Source of the DNA: an uncultured Sutterella sp.
GTDB lineage: Bacteria; Pseudomonadota; Gammaproteobacteria; Burkholderiales; Burkholderiaceae_F
DNA length: 38,064 nucleotides
Reading direction: 5' to 3'
Assembly (NCBI GenBank): GCA_900315045.1
Contig: OMXR01000018.1
Coordinates: 1 to 38,064 of the forward strand
This document shows, one piece after another, positions 10,467 to 18,279 of the stretch; within the stretch, counting starts at the first letter, position 1; each line of letters starts with the position of its first letter. Made by a program: the position numbers and the translations under genes. The notes under the pieces are model-generated. The model ran no database searches. It was not told where the DNA came from and saw nothing but the letters and a program-made list of their open reading frames with translations.

Positions 10467-12521
10467 ATGAAGGATCTTTCGACCGGCTACCCGTCGCTGA
10501 AGTCGCCGTTTGCCCTAGGGCCTTTCACGCTCAAGAACCGCCTTGTGATGGCTCCCGTCATCACAGGCATGGAAGCCAGCCCCAGCATCAGCCGCATCCG
10601 GGATTTCTATGAAAAGCGGGCTGCCGGCGGCGCATCGATGATCACGGTGAGCGAAGCGGTCGTTGACAAGTCCGGCCGCAGATTCAGCTATGAACACGCC
10701 TTCGGACCGGACGACGTAGCCCTGCACAAGCCGGTCGTCAAGGCCATCCACAAGCATGACTGTCTTGCCGTGCTTCAGCTCGTGCATCTCGGAATCGATG
10801 CCGACGTGAGTGTGGTCAGCTCCGCGGTCAACACCCAGTCCCGCCTCACGGGACGCCACGGATGGCCGATCAGGAGCACGGACCTGAACCGCATCGTGCA
10901 TCTTTACGGATACGTTGCCCAGCTTGCGGCGGATGCAGCATACGACGGCGTGGAAATCGATGCCTCAGGCGCCGGCCTGATCGCGGATTTTCTGAGTCCC
11001 GTCACCAACCGCAGAACGGATCAGTGGGGCAGAACCCAGCTCGCGCGCTTCAAGCTTGCCCTTGACGTGGTCCGCAGCGTCAGAAAATCGATCGGATCTG
11101 ACCGCCTGATCGGCTTCAGATTCAATCTGTGCCAGATCCATGCAAAGGGCGCGGACTGGGCTGAAATCAAGCGCCTCATCCAGATGGTGCGCCTTGCGGG
11201 CGTCGACTATCTTGCCTGCGACTTCGGCAACCGGTACGTTCCCATGCCGACGAAAGGGTATCCGGCTGCGCCCGGAGCCTTTTTCGACGACTACACGGCG
11301 CTGTCGGAAATCGCCGAAATGCCCGTTGTCTTCGGAAAGGAGCTCCCGAGCGCCGACAAGCTCGAAGCGATCGCCGCCGTCAACGACACGGCGCTTTTTG
11401 AGGTCGCCGAGCCGCTGCTTGCCGATCCGGACTTCATCAGGAAGACGCTTGACGGGGACGAAGAGCACATCCACGCGTGCACGCGCTGCCTGATCGGGTG
11501 CCTGAAGCGGAACAATCATCCGGACAGGCCTATCTCATGCCTTGTCAATCCCTACCTCTTTGAAAACATCGAAGAATTTGAACTGCCCGCTTCCACCCCC
11601 AAGGAAATCGCGGTCGTGGGCTCGGGCATGGCTGGCATCATGTTTTCCCTCACCGCCGCCAGACGCGGCCACAAGGTCCACCTGTTCGAAAAAAATCCCA
11701 AGATCGGCGGAATGCTGCGCATGATGAGCAGGATTCCAGGCAGAGAACCTTTCCTGCACTGGCTCGATCAGCTTGAAGCCGAACTTACCGCGCTTGGCGT
11801 GGTGATCAGCACAGACACGACCGTCACCCCAGACATACTCATGAAGGGGACGAATTTCAACGAGTTCGTGATCGCGGCGGGGGCAACGCCCCGCGTGCCG
11901 GACATCGAGGGCGTTGATTCGTCGAACGTGCTCACGTACGAAGAGCTTCTTGCCGACCAGATGGCTGTCGGAAACCGCGTTGCGGTGCTCGGAACAAACA
12001 CGATCGGCCTTGCAGTGGCGCGGTTCCTTGCCTGCGGACATCGGGAAAACGCATTCATGGACGCCCAGACCTGGAGAAACGCCTGGGGAATCGGGAAAAT
12101 CAAGGAAAGCAAGGGGGGCGTGCTCGGCGTCATTCCGGAAATCGCTCCTCCCGTGCGCCAGGTTTACCTCATGGAGCGCGATGACGAGGAAACCAAGCAG
12201 CTCCTCTCGATCCACACGAAGCTCTGCGACTGGAAGTGGCTGCGCATGAAGGGCGTGCAGATGTACCGCGGCGTCAATTTCGAGCTGATCGACAACTACT
12301 CCATTCATGTCAGCTTCGGAGAGCATCACCATGATCCGCTCGCCATTCCCATTACCCATGTGGTCGTGTGCTGGGAAAGAACCCCCAACCGGTCGCTCTA
12401 TTTCGCCCTGCATGCCGCAGGCAGGAATGTTTACACGATCGGAACATGCGCCGAAGATTCCATGAACCGAAACCTTGTCTCCATTTCCGAAGAGGCAAGG
12501 GCTCTTGCATTACGACTTTAA
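10467..12521 (+). CDS. OYE-family NAD(P)H:flavin oxidoreductase, 2,4-dienoyl-CoA-reductase-like
   Basis: A 684-aa, three-part flavoenzyme of the FadH/trimethylamine dehydrogenase type. Residues about 10-330 form the FMN-binding TIM barrel (LKNRLVMAPV, YDGVEID, SPVTNRRTDQWG). A [4Fe-4S] site follows with spacing C-x2-C-x3-C-x11-C (CTRCLIGCLKRNNHPDRPISC). The rest is a FAD/NAD(P)H domain starting EIAVVGSGMAGIMFSLTAARRG. By hand alignment with E. coli FadH, the catalytic Tyr of SEGYLIN is Gly here (SGAGLIA), and the active-site His of GWHEARIP is Asn (GNRYVPMP). It is therefore probably not a 2,4-dienoyl-CoA reductase; an electron-acceptor or other enoate-reducing role is possible. A strong ribosome site (GAGAGGAAAGGGG) precedes the ATG. 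Confidence 0.82.
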   Translation: MKDLSTGYPSLKSPFALGPFTLKNRLVMAPVITGMEASPSISRIRDFYEKRAAGGASMITVSEAVVDKSGRRFSYEHAFGPDDVALHKPVVKAIHKHDCLAVLQLVHLGIDADVSVVSSAVNTQSRLTGRHGWPIRSTDLNRIVHLYGYVAQLAADAAYDGVEIDASGAGLIADFLSPVTNRRTDQWGRTQLARFKLALDVVRSVRKSIGSDRLIGFRFNLCQIHAKGADWAEIKRLIQMVRLAGVDYLACDFGNRYVPMPTKGYPAAPGAFFDDYTALSEIAEMPVVFGKELPSADKLEAIAAVNDTALFEVAEPLLADPDFIRKTLDGDEEHIHACTRCLIGCLKRNNHPDRPISCLVNPYLFENIEEFELPASTPKEIAVVGSGMAGIMFSLTAARRGHKVHLFEKNPKIGGMLRMMSRIPGREPFLHWLDQLEAELTALGVVISTDTTVTPDILMKGTNFNEFVIAAGATPRVPDIEGVDSSNVLTYEELLADQMAVGNRVAVLGTNTIGLAVARFLACGHRENAFMDAQTWRNAWGIGKIKESKGGVLGVIPEIAPPVRQVYLMERDDEETKQLLSIHTKLCDWKWLRMKGVQMYRGVNFELIDNYSIHVSFGEHHHDPLAIPITHVVVCWERTPNRSLYFALHAAGRNVYTIGTCAEDSMNRNLVSISEEARALALRL

Positions 12522-12532
12522 TTTTTACAATC

Positions 12533-13690
12533 GTGAAACTTAAAAATATTCTTATTGCGAGCCTTGTCTCCCTAACCCTTTGGCCAGTTGCCAATGCAGC
12601 TGACCAAAGCGAGCTCATCTGGATGGTGAAGGATCTGAACAGCAATCAGATTCTCAGCGAGAACCTCGCCTATGCCCACTTCAACCCGCACGACGCCGTG
12701 CGCATCATGACCTTTTACACGGCGCTCAGACTTTCCGCGGGAAAAACCGAAGAGCAGATGAAGCTGCCAGAAAATGCGCTTGAAGGCGAGAAGGAACTCA
12801 AGAGCGAAGGGCGCATCATCTCCGGCGTCGATCCGAAGGACGAGCCGCACATCGAGGAGCTCTTCAGGCTTGCAGCAACAGTCGGAGCCGACGACGCCTG
12901 CGTGCTGCTTGCGATCAAGACGGCGGGCTCGGTTCAGGCTTTTGTCAAGGCCATGAACGAGCAGGCAGTGCGCCTTTCCATGAAGCATTCGAGATTTACC
13001 TACCCCATCGCGATGCCCGACCAGACGACGAACGCTGAGGACATGCTTGCCCTGATCCGGGCGCTCCGGGAGGAATTCCCTGAGGAGAGCCTGTATTTTT
13101 CGGAAGAGGAATTCGCTTTCAACGGCAAAACCCTCAAGAATCCCCTGGCGCTCATCAACCCGGATGACAAATCCCTCTCGCCCCTGTCCCTCACCAAATG
13201 CTGCACCTTTGCCGGACGCTGGACACGGGCCGAAGACAAGGAGCTGCCCGAGCGCGAACTGATCTTCATCTTTGCCGATCCGGAAGGAAAGCAGAGAATC
13301 GCATCGAAATCCCCAAGCGTCATCACGGCCTGCCAGGCAGACTTCGAATCGATCGAACTGTATGAAGCGGGGGAAATCGTCGGGAAAATACCGGTTTTCG
13401 AGGGCCAGCAGCCCAGCGTGGACGTTGCCGCAGCTTCCTCGATGCGCATCACGCTCCCCAGAAAGAGGCTGATTGAAAGCGGAACCCTCGGAATGACGCT
13501 CCAGATCGATCATCCCCGGGAACTGAGCGCCCCCATCAGCAAAGGGATGCCCGCGGGAAAACTCAAGATTTTCATCGACGGATTGCTGGCAGCGCAGTAC
13601 GAAGTCGTAACGGCGGCTGACGTGAACCGCCAGAACTTCTTCGAGCGCGTCATTCCGAACAAAAGAAACAAGGAACATGCCAATGACTGA
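12533..13690 (+). CDS. PBP5/DacA-like protein lacking catalytic motifs
   Basis: A 385-aa exported protein of the low-molecular-mass penicillin-binding protein 5 family. The GTG start gives VKLKNILIASLVSLTLWPVANA, a signal peptide with cleavage after ANA. Hand alignment to E. coli PBP5 is clear (NPHDAVRIMT against DPASLTKMMT; ADDACVLLAIKTAG against GNDACVAMADFAAG). The three active-site motifs are all altered: SxxK is D54-A-V-R57, SGN is GAD, and KTG has become TKC in SLTKCCT. The C-terminal domain is present (ELSAPISKGMPAGKLKIFIDG), but the amphipathic membrane anchor is replaced by a polar tail. It overlaps ybeD, as dacA neighbours ybeD in other proteobacteria, so it sits in the dacA position. 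The start is uncertain because no good ribosome site is seen. Confidence 0.78.
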   Translation: MKLKNILIASLVSLTLWPVANAADQSELIWMVKDLNSNQILSENLAYAHFNPHDAVRIMTFYTALRLSAGKTEEQMKLPENALEGEKELKSEGRIISGVDPKDEPHIEELFRLAATVGADDACVLLAIKTAGSVQAFVKAMNEQAVRLSMKHSRFTYPIAMPDQTTNAEDMLALIRALREEFPEESLYFSEEEFAFNGKTLKNPLALINPDDKSLSPLSLTKCCTFAGRWTRAEDKELPERELIFIFADPEGKQRIASKSPSVITACQADFESIELYEAGEIVGKIPVFEGQQPSVDVAAASSMRITLPRKRLIESGTLGMTLQIDHPRELSAPISKGMPAGKLKIFIDGLLAAQYEVVTAADVNRQNFFERVIPNKRNKEHAND

Positions 13691-13970
13691 ACAGAATGTC
13701 TCCGGGGCCGAGACTGCCGAGCTTCTCACATTTCCGACCGAGTTTCCAATCAAGGTGATGGGGCTCTCGCGCGCCGATTTTGCTGAGAGGATCGGCGCGG
13801 CCGTCCGGGAACTCGTGCCTGAATTCGATGCGGGCACCATCACGGCCACCGCATCGAGAAACGGCAAATACACGGCCCTCAATGTCGTCATTCAGGCGCA
13901 AAGCCGCGAGCAGCTCGACAGCATCTACCGCATGCTGACTGCGCACCCGCTTGTCAAAGTCGTTCTTTAA
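13683..13970 (+). CDS. ybeD: DUF493 / YbeD family protein
   Basis: A 95-aa protein with the DUF493 ferredoxin-like fold: FPTEFPIKVMGLSRADFAE at the start, TASRNGKYTALNVVIQAQS in the middle and IYRMLTAHPLVKVVL at the end. Its biochemical role is not established; in E. coli ybeD lies between dacA and lipB. I chose the second ATG (13683) because AGGAA at 13671-13675 is 7 nt upstream of it, whereas the ATG at 13677 lies almost on top of that site. The start overlaps the end of the PBP5-like gene by 8 nt, suggesting coupled translation. lipB is not next; menA follows instead. Confidence 0.87.
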   Translation: MTEQNVSGAETAELLTFPTEFPIKVMGLSRADFAERIGAAVRELVPEFDAGTITATASRNGKYTALNVVIQAQSREQLDSIYRMLTAHPLVKVVL

Positions 13971-13979
13971 TCCGAAGAC

Positions 13980-14897
13980 ATGCAGCAAACCGAAAACGAT
14001 TATCCCGGGTTCTGGAAAGCCTGGATGACGGCTGCGCGCCCCAAGACCTGGGGCGTGGCGCTCGCTCCCGTGTTCATCGGACTGTCCTGCGCGCTCATGC
14101 AGACCGGTTCCATCGACCTGAAGGTTGCGCTTGCCACGGCGCTGCTCTCGGTGCTGATGCAGGCGATCACCAACATGGAAAACGACGCTGGCTACACAAA
14201 AAAGAAGGCGGAAAAGGGCAACCGGAAGGGGCTGCCGAGAGCAACAAGCCTCGGATGGCTGACGGTGGCAGAGGTCGAACGCGCCATCCGGCTTCTGGCC
14301 GTTGCCGCCATTGTGGACACGGCCTACCTGATCAGCGTCGGGGGAGCTGTCATGGCGCTCATTACGGCCGCCTCCATCATCTGCGCCTACTGCTACATGG
14401 GGGGACCGAAACCCCTTGCCTACACGCCGTTTAGCGAACTGTGCGTCTTTCTCTTCTTCGGTCTCACCGCCGTGTGCGGAACGTTCTATCTGCAGACGGG
14501 GAAGGTGACGATCGCCTGCGCCGTCATGGCTTGCGCCATGGGCATGATCGCCACGGCCGTGCTGGTGGTCAACAACTACCGGGACATTGCACACGATGCG
14601 TCGATCGGAAGAAAAACCCTTGCGGTTCTGATGGGAGAGAGGCGCACGGAGGCTCTTTACGAGGCGCTCCTCACAGGGCCGTTCATTCTCACCGCTGCGC
14701 TTGCGATAGGCCTGAAGGCTCCGGCCTTCATCATCGTTGCCGCAGCGCTGCCGCAGGCGCGCAAGCTCATCCGCACGCTGCCCGAGAAAAGGGCGTACGA
14801 ACTCAACCCCGTCCTGTTTGCAACGGTCAAGCTGGAACTGCTGTTTTCAGCCCTCACCACGCTCGGAGCGGTTCTGCACTGGCTGATCGCGAAATAG
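13980..14897 (+). CDS. menA: 1,4-dihydroxy-2-naphthoate polyprenyltransferase
   Basis: MenA attaches the polyprenyl chain to 1,4-dihydroxy-2-naphthoate, giving demethylmenaquinone in the inner membrane. The 305-aa UbiA-family protein opens with ARPKTWGVALAPVFIG and has about eight to nine hydrophobic segments. The first aspartate-rich motif is modified (NMENDAGYTKKK, with Asn-x3-Asp retained). The second is canonical MenA, NNYRDIAHDASIGRKTLAV. That second motif separates it from UbiA. It starts 9 nt after ybeD and converges on dolP with only 4 nt between stop codons. Presence of menA indicates menaquinone-based, probably anaerobic, respiration. The weak first motif leaves some doubt about substrate but not about family. 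Confidence 0.87.
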   Translation: MQQTENDYPGFWKAWMTAARPKTWGVALAPVFIGLSCALMQTGSIDLKVALATALLSVLMQAITNMENDAGYTKKKAEKGNRKGLPRATSLGWLTVAEVERAIRLLAVAAIVDTAYLISVGGAVMALITAASIICAYCYMGGPKPLAYTPFSELCVFLFFGLTAVCGTFYLQTGKVTIACAVMACAMGMIATAVLVVNNYRDIAHDASIGRKTLAVLMGERRTEALYEALLTGPFILTAALAIGLKAPAFIIVAAALPQARKLIRTLPEKRAYELNPVLFATVKLELLFSALTTLGAVLHWLIAK

Positions 14898-14901
14898 AGG
14901 A

Positions 14902-15573
14902 CTATTCCACAACCTGGGCGGTCTGCCCTTCGGTCACGACCGAAGGCTCGACCTGCATGTCGCGCATGCGCTGCTTGATCTGCTCGGCGTTCATGACTTC
15001 GCACACGGAAATCACGCGCACCACGCCTGAAGTCTTGGCCGCCGTCTCGCAGGCGATCTTGTTTTCCTCCGGCGTGACAAGCCCCATCAGGTAGACAATC
15101 CCGCGATCCACGGTGACCTTCATCTGATTGAGATACACGTTCTCGGTGGCAATGATCCGGGAGCGGACCTTGGTTGCCAGGGTCGAGTCGGAAAGGCGCT
15201 GCATGGCGCCGACATTTTCCTGAACGGCAAGCTCGTTGATCACTTCGCCGACATCAAGACTCGTTTTTGCAACCTCGGAGGCGATCGCCCGGGCCGATTC
15301 CGTCGGAACCTCTCCGGTGAGGAGCACCTTGCCGTTATAGGATGTTGCCGTGATGTGCGAGGGCGTCTCCCCCAGCTTTTGGGAGATTTCCCAGGGAATG
15401 CGCTTTTCAAGCACCTCATCGTTGACGACCGATCCGGTCGACCTGCGGTCGGTCGCCGTTGACACGGCCGTGCCAGTGGCAGCCACCGCGCCGCCAAAAA
15501 TGAGCGGAGCGCATCCGGTGACCATCGACCCCATCGCTGCAAGCAGTGCCGTCAGTAAAAGCGTCTTTCTCAT
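14902..15573 (-). CDS. dolP: BON-domain outer-membrane lipoprotein, DolP (YraP)-like
   Basis: A 223-aa lipoprotein with signal sequence MRKTLLLTALLAAMGSMVTG and lipobox cysteine at residue 21. Two BON domains follow: SHITATSYNGKVLLTGEVPTE (first) and LNQMKVTVDRGIVYLMGLVT (second), each with the domain's glycine-containing strand-turn. DolP proteins in other proteobacteria maintain outer-membrane integrity and support BamA function. The C-terminal tail (residues about 190-223) is polar. It is transcribed toward menA and lies 7 nt after the upstream regulator-like gene on the same strand, so the two are probably co-transcribed. The gene symbol is by family resemblance; an OsmY-type paralogue is the main alternative. 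Confidence 0.82.
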   Translation of the reverse strand: MRKTLLLTALLAAMGSMVTGCAPLIFGGAVAATGTAVSTATDRRSTGSVVNDEVLEKRIPWEISQKLGETPSHITATSYNGKVLLTGEVPTESARAIASEVAKTSLDVGEVINELAVQENVGAMQRLSDSTLATKVRSRIIATENVYLNQMKVTVDRGIVYLMGLVTPEENKIACETAAKTSGVVRVISVCEVMNAEQIKQRMRDMQVEPSVVTEGQTAQVVE

Positions 15574-15579
15574 TGTTCC

Positions 15580-16365
15580 TTACCCAAACTTCTTAAGCTC
15601 TTCAGCCGGGCTCGCCGCAGGTCTCAGAGCAGACTCCAGCTGCTCGTGCATCTGCAGGAAGGGCTGAAGCTGATCCCAGCATTCGGTGAGCGTCCTTGCC
15701 TTCATCCAGAGCTTTCCGTCCTGATGCACCAGTACGGCATCCCGCACCCACATGCGCAAAATTTCATTGAGCGCCTCAATCGGGCTTGATGTGACTGATG
15801 CGATGAGTTTACGCGAAGGAAGCAAAGGCAGTGCAACATAGGGAGGTCTCTTTTGCGATTCCCGGACAAAATCGTTGCCCGAAGCAATCAGAGCAGAGAG
15901 CAGAAACGCCCCGATTCTCTGCTCATGGCCCATCATCTGGCAGATCATCAGTCCGAGCCGCTCGCAGGCGGCGCGCCTCAATGTATAGCTGTTGATCTCG
16001 GCCGCCCAGCTCTTTTCGACATCCGCAAGCCGCAGAAGGATCTCCGGAATCATCGTGTAGATCTCGCACGGCGTCACCGCCCAGTATCTGCGCGGCAGCT
16101 GGTCGAGCTGAACCGAGGCGCCTGCCGTGCAGCCAAAGCTCATGGGACCGGAAAAGGTCAGCATGAACGGAGTATTGCTCTTCGGATTGATGAGAGACTG
16201 GGCGAGAAACCCCTTCCTCACAAATACAAGGCGCGAGAAAAAGACGGACGAAACGATTTCATCGCCTTTCTGAAGCATGACGCGGCGTCCCAGGTTCAGA
16301 ACCGCCCGGGAAATCGCTCCCGACAAAGCGGGCGCAAACCAAGGAACTTGAATGGACGCAGTCAT
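15580..16365 (-). CDS. possible Crp/Fnr-like transcriptional regulator
   Basis: A 261-aa protein whose fold I assign only tentatively. The first 130 residues contain a jelly-roll-like pattern of beta strands (VSSVFFSRLVFVRKGFLAQSL, then FMLTFSGPMSFGC) reminiscent of a cyclic-nucleotide-binding-like domain. A long helix-rich middle follows (SYTLRRAACERLGLMICQMMG). The last third has a segment, SRKLIASVTSSPIEALNEIL, that could be the winged-helix recognition region. I chose ATG at 16365; an in-frame extension to 16449 exists and no clear ribosome site decides. Its upstream side faces the candidate oriC. It has no Fnr cysteine cluster or obvious ligand site. An unrelated hypothetical protein remains possible. 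Confidence 0.5.
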   Translation of the reverse strand: MTASIQVPWFAPALSGAISRAVLNLGRRVMLQKGDEIVSSVFFSRLVFVRKGFLAQSLINPKSNTPFMLTFSGPMSFGCTAGASVQLDQLPRRYWAVTPCEIYTMIPEILLRLADVEKSWAAEINSYTLRRAACERLGLMICQMMGHEQRIGAFLLSALIASGNDFVRESQKRPPYVALPLLPSRKLIASVTSSPIEALNEILRMWVRDAVLVHQDGKLWMKARTLTECWDQLQPFLQMHEQLESALRPAASPAEELKKFG

Positions 16366-16566
16366 GAAAAAAGGCAAAGCGAGCCCAAACCCGCAAAAAA
16401 CACAGGGACTTGCTACTTTATCCTGTAAATGAGCGCCCGTGCAAGTCAAAGAAGATAAGATTCAAGGCAAATCAAACAAACAGCCATGACGTCAATACGG
16501 TCTTCAGAAAACTCCGCCATAAACTTCTGCTGGATGTCTGAAGGCCTGAAGGGCCTGTGAACAGAC

Positions 16567-16575
16567 TGTGGATAA
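16567..16575 (-). promoter_or_regulatory. DnaA box, perfect R1-type
   Basis: TGTGGATAA on the plus strand is TTATCCACA on the minus strand, the highest-affinity E. coli-type DnaA box. Confidence 0.85.
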
Positions 16576-16692
16576 GCCGCTTACAAATCGGGACAAGTGC
16601 GCGGCAAAATCCGCCGCGCAGAAGCGCTCAAAGCCTTCGTTCACATGCATTCACAAACAGCACACAGGAAAACGGGGCGCTTATCAAGAAGG

Positions 16693-16701
16693 TTATACAC
16701 A
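16693..16701 (+). promoter_or_regulatory. DnaA box
   Basis: TTATACACA, an exact match to TTATNCACA, at the left edge of the AT-rich segment. Confidence 0.8.
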
Positions 16702-16735
16702 AGGTAATGCTTTGATTTTTATATGAAAATTGACT

Positions 16736-16744
16736 TTATTCACA
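16736..16744 (+). promoter_or_regulatory. DnaA box
   Basis: TTATTCACA, an exact match to TTATNCACA, inside the AT-rich segment. It is separated from the next box by only 3 nt, in the same orientation. Confidence 0.8.
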
Positions 16745-16747
16745 AAT

Positions 16748-16756
16748 TTATGCACA
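16748..16756 (+). promoter_or_regulatory. DnaA box
   Basis: TTATGCACA, an exact match to TTATNCACA, in tandem with the box at 16736 (12-nt start-to-start, about one helical turn). Confidence 0.8.
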
Positions 16757-16849
16757 CCTTCTACTTACTTCTAAATTCTTTTTAAAATCTTTCCTAGGTT
16801 TGAAGGGGGGTTCGCAAAATTCTCCGGACCAGGATTTGGTTTTTGCGTC

Positions 16850-17632
16850 ATGACTGATCTACTCATCGATCTCGGAAATACAGCTCTCAAATGGACCGTA
16901 TCGTCTTTTCCAGATGATCCGAGTACCTTTATTCATCAGGGTCGGGATCGTCTGCCTGAAGATCTGCTGGACAAATGGCTCGCGATCAAGCCGCGCAAGG
17001 TGGTCGGCTGCATGGTCGCAAGCGAGAACCTCGCTTTTTACATGATCAAGTTCTTCAACAAACACGGCATTCCCTGGGAATGGCTGCACTCGGAAAAGAA
17101 GTATGAAGGAGCCTTCACCCTGCTCAACCGGTACGACGATTATTCACAGCTGGGGTCGGATCGCTGGCATGCTGCGCTCGGAGCCGCAAGTCTCGTGCCG
17201 GGAGAAGCCTTTCTCGTGATTCACATGGGGACCGCGACAACGGTCGACACGGTTCTGCCCCAGGATGGAAAGATGGTTTTCATGGGCGGAAGGATTCTTC
17301 CCGGCCCTTCCATGATGTTCGATTCACTGTTGAGGGGCACGCACTGCCGGCCGGGGCACATCGGTTTTGAGAGCGAATGCCCGACAAACACTGCAGACGC
17401 CATGTCCACGGGAATTCTCGAAGCGCATCTTGGGGTCGTCGACAGAGCTGTCAGATTCATGAACCGATCGGGCTTTCCCGAGCCGAAGATCTTCTTTGCC
17501 GGGGGCGCTGCTCCCCTGCTTGCGCCTTACATCAAGAGGGAATACCCTCAGGCTGTTCAGCAGCATAATCTTGTCCTGCGCGGCCTTGCGCTCAGAGCGC
17601 AAGGAGACGGAAATGCGCAAATCAATCGGTAA
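16850..17632 (+). CDS. coaX: type III pantothenate kinase
   Basis: CoaX phosphorylates pantothenate, the first step of coenzyme A synthesis. The 260-aa protein belongs to the ASKHA fold. It has LLIDLGNTALKW at the N terminus (first phosphate motif), YDDYSQLGSDRWHAALGA, MGTATTVDTV and GGRILPGPSMMFDSL, then the late FFAGGAAPLLA motif. The residue that is usually Asp in DxGTAxT proteins is His here (VIHMGTATT), which may be typical of the betaproteobacterial branch. The first upstream gene is replaced by the candidate oriC, whereas birA often precedes coaX in relatives. The SPOR-protein gene follows after 17 nt. Identity is safe; catalytic competence of the His-bearing loop is not checked. Confidence 0.9.
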   Translation: MTDLLIDLGNTALKWTVSSFPDDPSTFIHQGRDRLPEDLLDKWLAIKPRKVVGCMVASENLAFYMIKFFNKHGIPWEWLHSEKKYEGAFTLLNRYDDYSQLGSDRWHAALGAASLVPGEAFLVIHMGTATTVDTVLPQDGKMVFMGGRILPGPSMMFDSLLRGTHCRPGHIGFESECPTNTADAMSTGILEAHLGVVDRAVRFMNRSGFPEPKIFFAGGAAPLLAPYIKREYPQAVQQHNLVLRGLALRAQGDGNAQINR

Positions 17633-17649
17633 CCGCTCGAGGAATCGCT

Positions 17650-18279
17650 GTGAAAAATCTGAAACTGGTGCTGGGCTTTTTGATTGTTTTACTGTCGGGC
17701 TGCTGGATCTATCTGCAATATTTCGATATTGAAGAAATCAAGGTGAAGGAAGTCGCCCTTGAGATCGTCAAAAAGGCTCCCGATCCCTCGGCCGAGGCTC
17801 CAAAAAAGGGAGAAATCAATATCGGCTGCTACATCTGGGGGCCGTTTCGGGAAAGGGAATCTCCGCGCATTGCAGAAAAATTGAGAAAGGCAGGATTGAT
17901 TTCCAAAGCGGTCATGAAGGACAGGTTCCTGCCGGAAAAATTCATCGTCTATCTGGGACCGTTTGACAATCAGGAGGCCGCTCTGGCCTTCCAGAAGCAG
18001 TTCAGAAAACAGGGATACAGGAATGCCCGCGCGATTTTGCAGGGCGGACTGTCGTTCGGCGTGGAAATTGCGGCTTTTAATACGCAAGAGGATGCGCAAA
18101 AATTTTTGACGGGACCCAGAACCCCCAAGGTGAAGGGGGTCAGGATCACAAACAGGCTGGGAGAGCCATCCGGCGAAGTGGATTTTGCCTTCCAGGACAT
18201 CAGCGAAGATGAGCGGCTCAAGCTCCTTGACCTCTGGCGGGATTCTCCGAGAAGCGAGCTGAAGAACTGCTCCTTCTAG
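17650..18279 (+). CDS. SPOR-domain membrane-anchored protein
   Basis: A 209-aa protein with an N-terminal membrane anchor (LKLVLGFLIVLLSGCWIYLQ, residues 4-23) and a periplasmic part ending in a SPOR-like region. The stretch EKFIVYLGPFDNQEAALAFQ followed by FRKQGYRNARAIL has the aromatic/Gly-Pro-Phe pattern of SPOR repeats, which bind denuded septal peptidoglycan. A second related half, GLSFGVEIAAFNTQEDAQKF, follows. GTG at 17650 is preceded by GAGGA. It lies directly after coaX, an arrangement I recall for other betaproteobacteria. Its 3' end overlaps the convergent HIT gene by 4 nt. A cell-division role is inferred from the domain only. Confidence 0.75.
   Translation: MKNLKLVLGFLIVLLSGCWIYLQYFDIEEIKVKEVALEIVKKAPDPSAEAPKKGEINIGCYIWGPFRERESPRIAEKLRKAGLISKAVMKDRFLPEKFIVYLGPFDNQEAALAFQKQFRKQGYRNARAILQGGLSFGVEIAAFNTQEDAQKFLTGPRTPKVKGVRITNRLGEPSGEVDFAFQDISEDERLKLLDLWRDSPRSELKNCSF

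Larger units (their letters stand above)
16366..16849. other. oriC: candidate chromosomal replication origin (oriC) in 484-bp non-coding region
   Basis: No gene is supported here. The stretch carries four exact matches to the DnaA box consensus TTATNCACA: one on the minus strand (16567-16575) and three on the plus strand (16693-16701, 16736-16744, 16748-16756). Looser matches occur at TGTGAACAG (16557) and GCATTCACA (16647). From about 16700 to 16795 the sequence becomes strikingly AT-rich (TTTGATTTTTATATGAAAATT and TTCTAAATTCTTTTTAAAAT), as expected of a duplex-unwinding element. The flanking genes are GC-rich and the dnaA upstream region has no box. This is the best origin candidate in the window. 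Confidence 0.75.

Noticed and set aside
16450..16500. Longer start for the regulator-like gene, to 16449
   Set aside because: The added 28 residues (TCTGAHLQDKVASPC and so on) resemble no regulator N terminus. No ribosome site favours this start, so it was left as an alternative only.
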